This document shows positions 23,195-35,124 of a DNA stretch of 64,000 nt, one piece after another (the first letter of the stretch is position 1; each line of letters begins with the position of its first letter). The DNA comes from Harmonia axyridis. Taxonomy: Eukaryota > Arthropoda > Insecta > Coleoptera > Coccinellidae. Position numbers and translations under genes: made by a program. The DNA lies in contig NC_059507.1 in NCBI RefSeq assembly GCF_914767665.1, forward strand, positions 5,828,001-5,892,000, written 5' to 3'. The notes under the pieces were generated by a model. It was not told where the DNA came from and did no database searches. It saw nothing but the letters and a program-made list of their open reading frames with translations.

Positions 23195-24980
23195 TATAAA
23201 ATATTGCTTTTTGAAGGGAAAAAATACAGTTGAAGCAAAATCTTGGCCTGATGATGAGTTTCCGGGGTTTGCACTAGGAAAATAAACCATCATTGATTGG
23301 TATGCTAAGTTTAAACGTGGTGAAATTAGCACCGAAGACGGCGAACGCAGTGGACGTCCAAAAAAGGCTGTCACCGACGAAAAAATCAAAAAAGTTCACA
23401 AAATAATGTTGAATGACCGTAAAGTGAACTCGATCGAGATAGCAGACATTGTGAAGATATCATCTAAACGTGTACATCATACAGCGCGAGCTCACAATCG
23501 ATCAAAAACAACAACGTGTTAATGATTCTGAGCAGTGTTTGAAGCTGTTTAAGTGCAATAAACCTGATAATGGATGAAACATGGCTCCATCATTTCACTC
23601 CGGAGTCCAATCGACAGTCAGCTGCGTGGACTGCAGACGATGAACCGAATCCAAAGTGAGGAAAAACACAACAGTCAGCTGGCAAGGTTATGACTTCAGT
23701 ATTCTGGGATGCCCAAGGTATAATATTCATTGATTACCTCCAAAAGGACCAGACCATCAACAGCGATTATTATATAGTGTTATTGGTTAGTTTAAAGGAT
23801 AAAATCGTTAAAAAACGGCCCCATTTGAATAAAATAAAGGTGCTGTTTCATCAATATAATACGCCGTGTCTCAAATCAATGAAAACCATAGCTAAATTGC
23901 ATGAGTTGGGCTTCCAATTTCTTCTGCATTCACCGTATTCGCCAGATCTGGTCCCCAGCGACTTTTTCCTGTTCTCAGACCTTTAAAGAATGCTCGCTGG
24001 AAAGAAATTTAGCGCCAATGAAGAAGTAATCGCCGAAACTGGGGTCTATTTTGAAGCGAGAGACAAATCGTACTACAAAAATGGTATCGAAAAGTTGGAA
24101 GATCGCTATAATCGCTGTATCGCCCTCGAAGGCAACTATCTTGTTAATATAATCTTGTGGCATTACAATATGAATATGATTTCTGGCATTTGACCGCCAC
24201 GGCTGGCTCGGATGTAGTCCAATCTGGACGTCCAATTTTCGATGACTTTTTCCAACATTTATGGCCGTATATCGGCAATAACACGGCGAATGTTATCTTC
24301 CAAATGGTCAAGCGGTGTTAAATCACAAGATCTTGGAGACCAATTCACAGGTCCAAAAAGTGAAATTAGGCGGTCACCAAACGTGTCTTTCAATAAATCG
24401 ATTGTGGCATGTTGCGCCGTCTTGTTGGAACCACAGCTCCTGGACATCATGGTTGTTCAATTCAAAAATGAAAAAGTTAGTAATCATGGCTCTATACCGA
24501 TCACCATTGACTGTAACGTTCTGGCCATCATCGTTTTTGAAGAAGTACGAACCAATGATTCCACCAGCCCATAAAGCGCACCAAACAGTCAGTTTTTCTG
24601 GATGTAACGGTGTTTCGACATACACTTGAGGATAAGCTTCACTCCAAATGCGGCAGTTTTGTTTGTTGACGTAGCCATTCAACCAGAAGTGCGCTTCATC
24701 GCTAATGGACGTAGTGCACGATACGTATTCCGCACAGAACCATTATTTTCGAAATATAATTGCACTATTTGCAAGCGTTGTTCAGGCGTGAATCTATTCA
24801 AGATGAATTGCCAAACCAAACTGAGAATAAATCACTTGACAGCTGTTAAATCGGTCGCCATCTTGAACAGTAATGCCAACGTAAAGTTATATACCTCGAA
24901 AAAAAACACCCGTTACAGTCGAATTTTGCCATAAAAATGTGTTTTACTATGGTAGACCGGGGACTTTCCGATTGGCCTGT
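23195..24980 (+). mobile_element. Irritans-type mariner, interrupted by a DD41D element
   Basis: The plus strand reads KYCFLKGK-like N-terminus, the helix-turn-helix region, then a deletion near 23480, MDETW (first Asp kept), FHQYNTPC (second Asp changed to Tyr), VPSDFFLF (third Asp kept) and LEDRYNRCIALEGNY near 24141. There the reading stops in DD41D sequence (24153-24913). Mariner sequence resumes at about 24916 and ends with the inverted repeat GGGGACTTTCCGATTGGCCT and TA (24981-24982). The left end is missing. Confidence 0.9.
24153..24913 (-). mobile_element. DD41D (rosa-like) element, copy 4, nested in a mariner
   Basis: It lacks the terminal ~110 bases at its transposase 3' side and starts at ATCTTGTGGCATTAC. 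It ends with CACCCGT before TA. It carries two further deletions (near 24312 and 24410) and the shared RALRP/SDEAHF deletion. It is younger than the mariner it splits. Confidence 0.85.
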
Positions 24981-24982
24981 TA

Positions 24983-25714
24983 TTTATATGCAGAATCTTC
25001 TCTCTCTTCTAAAGTTTGCCACCCTTTTTTACCGACACCCTGTGTAATTTCTATTCGACCTAGATGAGCTCTCAAAATTCAGAAATGATTCTCCAATCTC
25101 CTTCTCTCCAGCAACCCACATCGAAGACGTCTATTCGGAGATTAAATGAATAATGAATGAATGGGAAAAACTATCAAAATACGTCGAGACATGTCAGGGT
25201 GTTTTTCCAATTTTGGGAAGTCCCGTCAGACAGGATGCATGGAAATTGGAACGTGCTATGTCGCCCCTGGCTCCAGACAGTCGCGTTATCCCTGCCTGGA
25301 GTTTTCGACTGGACTACATCCCCCCAATATCCCGATAGAAGCTATTTTTATCCCGAGTGGTCTTACCTGATATCTATTGTATCTGCACTGTTCCTTTTTC
25401 TTTCAGGTTAACGTGAAATTGATTAATACTTCACCTCCTATTTTCAGTTCTTGCTCGTTTTGTTGGAGGTGAAGTGTTTTCCATTATGATTTTCTGGATG
25501 CTGTTATCCAATAAAGCTGAGAGGATTTATAGAGATGGGAATTGTATCTCCTATTGGTTCATTTTTTCAGTAATAACTTCAGAATCGTCAATTTCTGAAA
25601 TTAGGGGTTCATCAAATCAAGTAGCTTGATATTTTAACCAACTACTCGACTTGAAAATCATTCTCGTAACAAATTACATAGTTGAGCTTGACATGACTTG
25701 ATCTGAGATATTAA
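24983..25714. other. Unassigned, slightly GC-richer patch
   Basis: Frames at 25153-25411 overlap in all three plus phases and have no recognisable content. A CACCCTGTGTA repeat end occurs near 25042. Nothing else is supported. Confidence 0.4.
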
Positions 25715-27013
25715 ACAGGCCAATTGAAAAGTACCCGGTCTACCATAGTAAAACACATTTTTTTTTGGAAAAATTCGATTTTATTATTCAACATAGTTTC
25801 CTTCGAGGGCGATACAGCAATTATAGCGATCTTCCAACTTTTCGATACCATTTTTGTAGTACGATTTGTATTTCGCTTCAAAATAGGGCTCAGTTACGGC
25901 GATTACTTCTTCATTGGTGCTAAATTTCTTTCCAGCGAGCATTCTTTTGATGTCTGGGAACAGGAAAAAGTCGCTGGGGGCCAGATCTGGAGAATACGGT
26001 GGATGCAGAAGAAATTGGAAGCCTAATTCATGCAATTTTGCTATGGTTTTCATTGATTTGTGACACGATGCATTGTCTTGATGAAAGAGCACCTTTTTTT
26101 TCTTCAGATGGGGACGTTTTTTAACGATTTCATACTTTAAACGATCCAATAATACTGTATAATAATCACTGTTTGTGGGTTTGGCACTTTTGGAGGTAAT
26201 CAATGAATATTACAAACTATCTATTGCGCATCCCAGAATACTGAAACCATAACCTTGCAAGCTGACTGTTGTGTTTTTCCTCGCTTTGGATTCGATTCAT
26301 CGTATGCAGTCCACTCAGCTGACTGTCGATTGGACTCCGGCGTGAAATGATGAAGCCATGTTTCATCCATTGTCACATATCGACGCAAAAATTCAGGTTT
26401 ATTGCACTTAAATATCTTCAAACACTGCTCAGAATCATTAACACGTTGTTGCTTTTGATCGATTGTGAGCTCGCGCGGCACCCATTTTGCACACAGCTCA
26501 CTCATGTAGAAATATTCGTGAATGATATGATGAACACATTCAGATGATATCTTTACAATGTCTGCTATCTCGATCAAGTTCACTTTACGGTCATTCAAAA
26601 TTATTTCGTGATCTTTTTTTATTTTTTCGTCGGTGACAGTCTCTTTCGGGCGTCCACTGCGTTCGCCGTCTTCGGTGCCCATTTCACCACGTTTGAACTT
26701 AGCATACCATACAATGATGGTTGATTTTCCTGGTGCAGACCCCGGAAACTCTTCATCATGCCAAGATTTTGCTTCAACTGTAATTTTTCCCTTCAAAAAA
26801 CAATATTTTATCAGCACACGAAATTATTTTTTTCCATCTTTTTTCAAATTACAAAAGTAGCTACACTCACAACGCAATATCTCACAAACCAATGATCGGA
26901 CTGCTGTCAAATTTGGACATGTATCATTTGAAGGTTGGTACTAACTAAAAATCATATGGATTTAATACTAGCACCGCCATCTGTGCATCAGACCGGAACT
27001 TTTCAATTGGCCT
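25715..27013 (-). mobile_element. Irritans-type mariner, nearly full length
   Basis: At 1.3 kb it has both inverted repeats (ACAGGCCAATTGAAAAG and CTTTTCAATTGGCCT). The transposase lies in two frames, 26817-26221 and 26203-25784, split by a small indel at WDAQ/GIIFID; a second indel hits the start region (poly-A after ATGGA). All three catalytic Asp are encoded (MDETWLHHF, FHQDNASCH, PSDFFLF) and the C-terminus IALEGNYVE is intact. It is the best-preserved mariner here but cannot make a complete protein. Confidence 0.95.
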
Positions 27014-27206
27014 AATATCAGTAAAATCTATTCGAATAAAAACTAGATGATATATTTCTTATTTGCCTTTGAATTTATTACGACTGTGTCCTGAAATCCC
27101 AGAAGACATTTAAGTGAGACCTTACTTAAATCACTTTACTTATTGGTTTAGAATGTTTAGATAGATATATCACCTCTTAATTACCTACTTTGATTAATGT
27201 TGATGA
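27014..27206. repeat. Copy of the mariner flank at 6.9 kb
   Basis: Same sequence as 6917-7131 with a short deletion. It sits between the mariner end at 27013 and a second mariner end at 27207. Confidence 0.85.
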
Positions 27207-27228
27207 CTTTTCAATCGGCCTAATAATA
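27207..27228. repeat. Extra mariner terminal repeat
   Basis: GACTTTTCAATCGGCCTAATA differs by one base from the right end of the mariners at 6.9 and 27.0 kb. No transposase sequence is attached to it. Confidence 0.8.
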
Positions 27229-27289
27229 TAATAAAGATAATTAATGAAGCATAATTTGAAATTTTGCAGCTTTGTGGGATATGCGTGAA

Positions 27290-27600
27290 ATGAACCGCTA
27301 GATCTCCCACCAAATGTGAAGAATCTCTTGGTTGAAGGAATCGTTATTTCAACTTGAATTCGATGTGAACCTAGCCTCGGTCAACAGGCCAGGATTTGAG
27401 CACCCCAGATTCTCACATCTAGCTCGACTACGCAGTTCACGAGGAGTCTGGAAATTTTGGAAGGCCACCGAACCCCTTCCTTGGTGACCTGGTGAATGAA
27501 TTTCGGGCGGGAGGATCTATAAATAGAACGCTCTCTGGGCGTGGGAGTTGAAACGCGGAGGAGGATTAGGACCATGGAGGTAGAAATCTGGAGGGTGCTG
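27290..27600. other. GC-richer unassigned segment with a TATA box
   Basis: Base composition rises clearly over the flanks. TCTATAAATAGAACG at about 27516-27530 is a strong TATA match on the plus strand. The minus frame 27575-27381 has no recognisable content. It could be an old element promoter or a gene remnant. Confidence 0.35.
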
Positions 27601-27699
27601 TGCGCCCCTAAAAATTAGGACAGACCGACATTCGGTAAAAACAGAATGTTCCTAAATTGAAGCTACAAAAAAAAAAAATGATAAATTCCTTGCATCATT

Positions 27700-28310
27700 T
27701 CAAGAAAAAAAAGTCCCATTAATATGGGCCCGCAAAGGCTTTGTTTTCGAGATACAGGGTGTTGAAGTTTGATTTTGTTTTTAGTTTTTTTCTTATAGCA
27801 TCTTTCATTCACACGATATTTAACTGAAATTTGGTATAAATATTTCAATTAAAAGTTTTCACCATGTGATATGCTAATTTTGAATGCAAATCTACAGGGT
27901 GATATTTTTTCTGGAACAGTGCCCGCTTCTTTCTTCCAGAACTTTTTTTTGGTGGAACACTGGTAGTTAAGAAAAATTTAGAATGAAACTTTGGTCTAGT
28001 ACTACACTTTTTGGTTTCCTGTAGTATCAAGAAAAAATTTCAAAAGATTCTCAGGAAAATTCTCAGGATGTGATGAGTAAATTAATTATAAATTTTTGTA
28101 CTTATTTACCCAATCTGTAGCGAAGATTAATGAAGATTCAATAAACTAGTATATTCGTCATAAAAAAGTAGGACTACATGAATCACCCTGTATCTCGAGA
28201 ACAAAGCATTTGCAGGCCCTTGTCTATAGATCGTTTTTTTGCTTGAAATTATCCAAGAAATCTCTCATTTTGTTTTGAACCTCCTATTTAGTAACATCCT
28301 GTATATTTTT
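27700..28310. repeat. Dispersed repeat with CAGGGTG ends
   Basis: Much of 27830-28230 is homologous to 61916-62300 (shared TTTTTTCTGGAACAGTGCCCG, read less the last base, and TACTTATTTACCCAATCT), with diverged flanks. ATACAGGGTG (27756) and CACCCTGTATCTCGA (28186) may be its ends. It is non-coding. Confidence 0.65.
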
Positions 28311-28322
28311 CCGAACTTTCTT

Positions 28323-28736
28323 TCTCTAATTCTGTGGTTATTCCGTTCATTCTTCCACATCTTGTAGAACAAAATCGTGCGAGAATATATCAGAAACGCA
28401 CAGTTTTCATGGTTATATTTTATTATTCTATGTTGGCACTCCGAACTTTCCGCCACGGCTTTATCTGTCAATTCATCAATCTGCCTTAAAGAAATCAGTT
28501 CTGCCAACCAACATTTTTCAATGCTAAAATCACTAAATGATATTTATGGAAATATTTCATTAATTTCAATGAAAATGCAATGATTTAGAGAAAATAATGT
28601 ATAATACTCGTACAGAAGGCTCATTCTACCACTCGTTCATTCCAAAACTCGCCACTTCGTGGCTCGTTTTTGAATTTTGAACTCGTGGAAGAATATCAAT
28701 GCCTTCTGCACTTGTATTATAAATAACTATTCCTTG
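28323..28736 (-). repeat. ~415-bp dispersed repeat, copy B
   Basis: Inverted copy of 17435-17849 with few differences, including the conserved frame (minus strand, 28507 downward). Confidence 0.8.
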
Positions 28737-28754
28737 ATGGAAACTCAACTTTGA

Positions 28755-29488
28755 TCCCAAGTTATCGTATACTGCCCATATCTAGCTTATTTGATAACAT
28801 AAAAAAAATTGATTCGAATAACATCAAAGTACCTTTCCAATGATGTATAAAAAAGGTTCGTACATTTGACAGCCCTGTGGTAGCTACCCCTAACTTTTTA
28901 TTTTCAAATGGCACCCCTGTATAATGTCAGAGAAAATTGGGTGTCATTCTATTTGGAATAGAACGATAGCACATACTTGGTATGTTTTCAGTAATAACAA
29001 CAAAAACATTAATGTTTTATGACTTCTTTTACGTTATTTACTTATATCCTTATAAAAATGAAATGCCTTCACTAATATTTCTAAAAACTTCACATATGAG
29101 AAGTAGATGAATTTTTGTTTTAAAAAAACCGATGTTTTTTATAGTAAAAAACTTGCCTTAAATGTTTCTTCGTTTTTTTTTTTTTAGGTATTTTGGTTTC
29201 AATTCATACTTCTCAAAATGTTAATGTTTTTGTTGTTATTAATACAAAAATACCAAGTTTGTGTTATCGTTGAATTCCAAATAGAAGCACACGTAATTTC
29301 CACTGACAATATACAGGGTTGCCATTTGAAAATAAAAAGTTAGGGGTAGCTACCACAAGGCTGTCGAATGTACGAACCATTTTTATACATCATTGGAAAG
29401 GTACTTCGATGCTATTCGAATCAATTTTTTTTTTTGTATTATCTTGTCAAATAAGCTAGAAATTGCCTGTATACGATAACTTGAAGGA
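28755..29488. mobile_element. Foldback element, ~280-bp arms
   Basis: The left arm (28755 to about 29025) is repeated inverted at about 29190-29488. Shared blocks include AAGTTATCGTATAC, AGCTTATTTGA, GATTCGAATA and TAGCTACC followed by ACTTTTTATTTTCAAATGGC. The ends are uncertain. No protein-coding content. Confidence 0.75.
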
Positions 29489-29936
29489 CACCCGCTATAT
29501 TTATTTCTATAAATAACTCATTGGCCTGAGTAAATGAATTCTCTATAAACCCATGAAAAATTGAATAGTTTCTCTTTTCGGCCTATCCTCCATTTGCTTG
29601 CTCCTTGAGCGAACAAAGATTCCGTACTTCAGACAACAAACGTCGCCATCACCAAAAAACAGAAAAGACATTATTGTGGTATGAAATGGATTTTTGTCGA
29701 GCTGCAGGAATTCCTGATTTCATTTTAACTAAGCGCAAGAGTAATTTATTCCTCAATTTTCGGATGGAATCTTTATTTCTTCAATAATGGGTCTTTTGAA
29801 TCATTCTAGAGGAAAATTGTAATGCCAATTGAAGATATAGGACATCTGTGCTTGAAATAACCTCAGGGAACTTTTTTTTGAGATTCTGGCGAGATTTGAA
29901 GTGGATCCAGCAATAAAAATCATTCTATACATTATT

Positions 29937-30055
29937 TTTGATGAATGAAGAAGTGATTGCTTAGATTCAAGTCTATTTCGAAAGCAAAGATGAATCTTTC
30001 TACAGAAAAGGTATTGGAAAGAAGAAGAAGCGTTGGAAATTTTGTATTTTCACTG
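29937..30055 (+). mobile_element. Mariner C-terminal relic
   Basis: The plus strand encodes NEEVIA, a stop, then IQVYFESKDESFYRKGI, matching the C-terminal region of mariner transposases. Too short and decayed to place in a subfamily. Confidence 0.6.
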
Positions 30056-31285
30056 TTTAGGTCAGGGTCTTAGACTTTTTTGAGATTCTTGGGCACATAT
30101 ACAGGGAACCAGAGTTTCTGCCTGCAAGATTGGTTTTATGAGCTAGGGGCATTGAAAGCCTCAATTTAGGCTCAATTGTAGTTTATGGGTCACAAAATAT
30201 TTGGTTATATCAAGAGATGCCAAAAAATCATAGGTAAATAGCAGAAGAAGAAAAAAAGTCATTGTGGAGACAGAAATTTATATATGTTTATGGAAAGTGA
30301 AATAATCGTTAGGAACAGCACCTTTACAGCTTTCAGAACAATCGTTGCTATTCTACCAACCTTCTCAAAGTGTTGTATGACTCCTCTTTTAAAATATGTA
30401 CTCAAAAAGTTGTTTGCTTATTATATTATTGGGTTTTATAACATGCATAATTCAATTGTTTATTTGGGGACTGAATCCATGCTTTGAATGCTTCAAAATT
30501 AACAAATTTTAGATTCACTTGATGTTAGCTAAATGTTTCAGAAGGGTTTATTTTGATACCTACGATTCTGAGAGCAATTTAAAATTTAAGATCAGCAAAC
30601 TTTTACTGGTAAACCATCGAAATGTGTCGAAAGATGTCAGAACTAAGCTTTTGTTTTACCGTTGATATGATAGCATTTCATGATGAATAATTAGAAGAAG
30701 AAAAAAGATTTCGGCTTCATAATACAGTATTTTATTGCTTAGAGGTAAGATTCGCTCGAACCCCTTTAAAATGCCCTTATACACGTCCAAGGACTTCAGT
30801 AAACGAGGCTGAATTTGATGCAGCCAGATACTTTAATTGACGCACACACTCTGGTGTTGTGTAATGCTTTTGTCTGACGATATTTAGGTCAAGAACTCAC
30901 ACAAATTTTTCCTCTGGAACATGGCGTTGGAACTTGACCTGTTTACAAGTTGCTAGCTGTTGCAGAACATGTTTCGATATATTTGAAATGGTTTCAAATA
31001 TTGCGCTCTTTAGGGGAATATATGCATTTGGAGATAAGGAGTTATATGTCAGTTTCAGAGTTGAATTAAAACTGTTAACATGAAATTACAAAATTCAATT
31101 ATAACTCCAATTATTCGTTCTACCATGATAGGTCTATAGACAACTCCTTTTATCAACCAAGTGGTAGGTATATAGTGGAGTGGTCAGAGTCAAAGCTCCT
31201 GATGCCAAGTCAGTGCTTTTTTCAATTTTTTATTGATTATCCCGAAAAAATCCCCCAAAAGTTGTTGTAGTCTCGGGATTTGAAT
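30056..31285. other. Intergenic, no gene seen
   Basis: No convincing frames. The string TCCTGATGCCAAGTCAGTGC near 31198 resembles TCCTGACTTCAGGTCAGTGC near 5991, a small hint of a shared old repeat. Confidence 0.4.
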
Positions 31286-32393
31286 ATACAGGCTGTTCTA
31301 CAAGCTCTATGACAAACTTTGACAGATTCCTATGTACATACATATTTCTATTTTCCAAACGGAAATGAATCGGAGTTATGTTTATAGAAAAAACATTGTT
31401 CAGAATGAGCACGACTATCATATGTAGAATTTTGTCATAGAGCTTGTAACGGGTGCTTTTTTTCGAGGTATACAACTTTAAGTTGGCATTACTGTTCGAG
31501 ATGGCGACCGATTCAACAGCTGTCAAGTGATTTATTCTCAGTTTGGTTTGGCAATTCATCATGAATAGACTCACGCCTGAACAAGGCTTGCAAATAGTGC
31601 AATTTTATTTCGAAAATAATGGTTCTGTGCGGAATACGTATCGCGCACTATGTCCATTTTATTTTGGTTAGTGATGAAGCGCACTTCTGGCTACGTCAAC
31701 AAACAAAACTGCCGCATTTGGAGTGAAGTTAATCCTCAAGTGTATGTCGAAACACCGTAACATTCAGAAAAACTGACTGTTTGGTGCGCTTTATGGGCTG
31801 GTGGAATCATTGGTCCGTACTTCTTCAAAAACGATGATGGCCAGAACGTTACAGTCAATGGTGATCGGTATAGAGCCATGATTACTAACTTTTTCATTCC
31901 TGAATTGAACAACCATGATATCCAGGAGCTGTGGTTCCAACAAGACGGCACAACATGTCACACAGCTCGTGCCACAATCAATTTATTGAGAGACACGTTT
32001 GGTGACCGCCTAATTTCACGTTTTGGACCTGTGAATTGGCCTCCAAGATCTTGTGATTTAACACCGCTAGACTACTTTCTGTGGGACTATGTAAAGTCAT
32101 TGGTCTATGCGGATAAGCCACAAACCCTTGACCATTTGGAAGACAACATTCGCCGTGTTATTGCCGATATACGGCTACAAATGTTGGAAAAAGTCATCGA
32201 AAATTGGACGTCCAGATTGGACTACATCCGAGCCAGCCGTGGCGGTTATATGCCAGAAAACATATTTAAAATGTAATGCCACAAGATTATCTTGCGGATA
32301 AATAAAATTCATGTCAATCGAATAATCCATCGTTGTTTTATTGCAATTTAAAGTTCTATAGCTCTAAAAAAAACACCCTTTAGAACACGCCAT
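31286..32393. mobile_element. Small MITE split by DD41D copy 5
   Basis: ACAGGCTGTTCTACAAGCTC (31288 on) with ATGACAAA after it is the left end. TTTGTCATAGAGCTTGTA (31431-31448) is its inverted copy. The last bases of the right end (TAGAACACGCC, from 32381) continue only after the 932-bp insertion of DD41D copy 5 at that TA. The unsplit element would be about 160 bp. Confidence 0.7.
31449..32380 (+). mobile_element. DD41D (rosa-like) element, copy 5
   Basis: Ends ACGGGTGCTTTTTTT and AACACCCTT lie between TA sites. It carries the shared internal deletion and a small extra deletion removing the WLN of HFWLNGY. The frame 31878-32276 is open from MITNFFIPELNNHD to the natural C-terminus and includes QQDGTTCH and LTPLDYFLW. 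Confidence 0.9.
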
Positions 32394-32799
32394 TAGAATC
32401 TTCGGATTCTAACTTCAAATAGTATTTAAAGAAGCTCTGAATCTATCAGGTCGACTGAGTTTTCTATGTATGGGAATTTTCATACTGTTATCAAGGTAAA
32501 AACATATTGAATCAACACACGATCAAACGAGTTTAGAAGCATGTTCGATTCCAAGAAATGATATCATTCGCTAGCTGATTTCCCTGTTCGAGAGAAAAAT
32601 TGAATTTTCTGCTAAAAATGTTCGTTTCGAAGAAGTGAATAGGTATACCTCGGTATAAATATTAGATTTATTTTCTATATTGTGTCCTACCAATGTGAAT
32701 ATAGGGGTAAATGCAATCCATAAAATCCATATATACATAGCGGAAAATGAAATTTGAAGGAGAATACAGGGTGTCCCTTCCCCACGTGGCTCTCTCTCA
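32394..32799. other. Intergenic, no gene seen
   Basis: AT-rich. TACAGGGTGTCCC near 32765 marks a possible repeat end. The minus frame 32837-32571 has no recognisable content. Confidence 0.4.
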
Positions 32800-33207
32800 G
32801 ATATAAAGAATATATAAAGACTCCTCTCAACGGTCAAGTCATAGGAATTCAGCCAAGGCAGACAATCTACTACTTTGCTGTCTAGTAAAACAATTAACTA
32901 TTACTTCTAGTCATTCTAATAACTATTTTTATGATATGATAGATATACAGGGTGACCCAGCATTATGTGACTTTTTTCAGGTATGAATAACGTATATAAA
33001 GACTCCTCTCAACTGTCAAGTCATAGGAATTCAGCCAAGGCAGTCAATCCACTACTTTGCTGTCTAGTAAAACAAATAACTATTATTTCAAGTCATTCTA
33101 ATAACTATTTTTATGATATGATAGATATACTGGGTGACCCAGCACTACGTGACTTTTTTCAGGTTAGAATAACGTATATAAAGACTCCTCTCAACTGTCA
33201 AGTCATA
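32800..33207. repeat. 182-bp tandem repeat, about 2.2 units
   Basis: The phrase GACTCCTCTCAAC recurs at 32819, 33001 and 33183, exactly 182 bases apart. Each junction carries TACAGGGTGACCCAGCA or a variant, then TGACTTTTTTCAGG. High identity suggests recent duplication. Confidence 0.85.
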
Positions 33208-33556
33208 GACAACTACCATCGAAACTTATCATGCAGTTATAAAAACGCTTTTCTTGACAAAGATTTCAATAAAGGTTGTCATTTCGAATAATTCGATTTC
33301 GAAAATCAATATTATGTTATCGGTTGAGTACCTATACAACAATACAACGAATGGGTTTTCTCTTCCACAAATTTGACCACATTGAGCCATCAACTTTTGA
33401 ACATAATTCTAACCGTCCATTACTATATGGTTTCAATTTTCATAATGCAATATTAATCAATTGTACAATATAACTTTGGTCAATAAAAATGACGTTTGAA
33501 TTAGAATTATTCATTCTTGTCCTTAGTAACCAATTAATCATTTCCTTAGCAACCAC

Positions 33557-33605
33557 TTTTCCCTCCGCCGGAGGGAAAAGTATTTTTCCCTCCGGCGGAG
33601 GAAAA
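33557..33605. repeat. Two GC-rich palindromes in inverse order
   Basis: 33557-33579 is a palindrome with arms TTTTCCCTCCG/CGGAGGGAAAA around C. 33584-33605 is nearly its reverse complement. Together they form a larger dyad centred on GTATT. Confidence 0.85.
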
Positions 33606-34867
33606 GTAGAACTTTTCGATGATCCTGTCAGTCGAGAAAAGACGTTGTTATTGTACGTTTGAAAAAAAAAAGCGTTTCCAAAAAAATCTGTAGTTTTAGA
33701 ATTTGAAGACATAGAAAAGTTTTTGAATTCCTCGATGTCAAGATATGTTTATCATCCTCAATATCATCTTATCTTTTTATCTTATCTGAATTTTGGCAGG
33801 ACATGATCATAATTTTGGGACAAAATTGCAGATAATATTAATTATCAGATATTCTGGTGCATTCAGAAGAATCGAGTTGAGCAGTATAACAATAAATAAT
33901 TATCTACCTCTCACCTGCTAAATAAAGGAGAAAATATAATATCCTTGAAATGACATGGAGGATGGAGGAGCTCTTCTGTTGCTGAAAGTTATGTAGAACT
34001 GCAGCACAGAAAAAACTGGATATTGCTAAAATTTTGGCTAGCTATATTCTTGCATCGAGTAGTCAAATTTTGAACGTTCCCATTATAAATACAATTGCGA
34101 AGGTACTACAAACGTAACCACTTCATACCTGGATTATCATTCAATGCAGGGATATATTATGCATTCTAATGTAACAATCAAAGTTTTCAATAATTGTAAT
34201 TTCAAAAATATGGACTGAGAGTTCATTCAATCTACAAATTATTATAGAATGAATAGAATATATCAAAACAAATCTCATTTATTTTCATAAAATCACATAT
34301 TAGCACAATTGCAGTAATTCTTCTTTAGTAATCAAAAATATAAGTGCATTAATATTGTTGATGAGAATTAAAATTCTCTCAATCATTTATTCTGAACACT
34401 AATGATATATCTGCTAAAATTGGTTAGTTATGTTACAATATATTTCATCAATGCTTTACGATAACTTATCCGTAAAGAAAACATTGTAAACAATATTCTT
34501 CATCAAAAATATTTCTAGTTATTTCAATCCTTTTGGATATCCAATGCAGTTATTAAATATATAAATACTTATGTGTGGATTGTACGTAATAGTATTTTCG
34601 AATCTTTTCACCCTGGAGAGTTCAACAATTCTGCAAAATAAATGTAAATAGTAGCCATACGAGATGTAATAATTTTGCTTGATTCTACCTTCCATTTTAT
34701 GAAACAACTTCTTCTATACTATTAGATAAGTTCGAGATAACACAGGATCTACTTGATATATTTCTATTTAGAAAAGTTCCAGGAATATCGATATTACTAG
34801 GTGTAGAGTAGATATTGTATTTGTTATTGTTCACGACTTGACTTCTGAGCAGAAATGAAAATAAACG
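33606..34867. other. Intergenic, no gene seen
   Basis: Very AT-rich, no convincing frames. Confidence 0.45.
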
Positions 34868-35000
34868 ATGAAGTGACACATGAATCCGTGACGGCTGACG
34901 GAGAGTTGGAAGTACCAACATAAAATGATAAAATGTAACCATGAGAGCTGTGCAAATCTGATATATTCTCGTACGATTTTGTTCAGAATTTGATTGTATG
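34868..35000 (+). repeat. Diverged copy D of the ~415-bp repeat
   Basis: Only the frame-bearing part is left. It encodes ESWKYQHKMIKCNHESCANL then IYSRTILF, aligned in frame with the peptide in copies A-C. Most differences are conservative. Confidence 0.7.
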
Positions 35001-35049
35001 AATTACAAAACGTTTGAAAAAAAAATAGCATATTTCATTCGGAATTGAA

Positions 35050-35124
35050 GTGACTTTTCATGGCTCGCTTAAATTCCCCGCCGAACGGAGTGAGGCGGGG
35101 AATAAGCTCGCCATGAAAAGTGAC
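35050..35124. repeat. 75-bp hairpin, GC-rich stem
   Basis: GTGACTTTTCATGG at the left pairs with CCATGAAAAGTGAC at the right. An inner stem ATTCCCCGCC/GGCGGGGAAT closes on the loop GAACGGAGTGA. Confidence 0.9.

Noticed and set aside
25153..25411. Three overlapping plus-strand frames
   Set aside because: All three phases are open because the stretch is GC-richer, not because of coding constraint.
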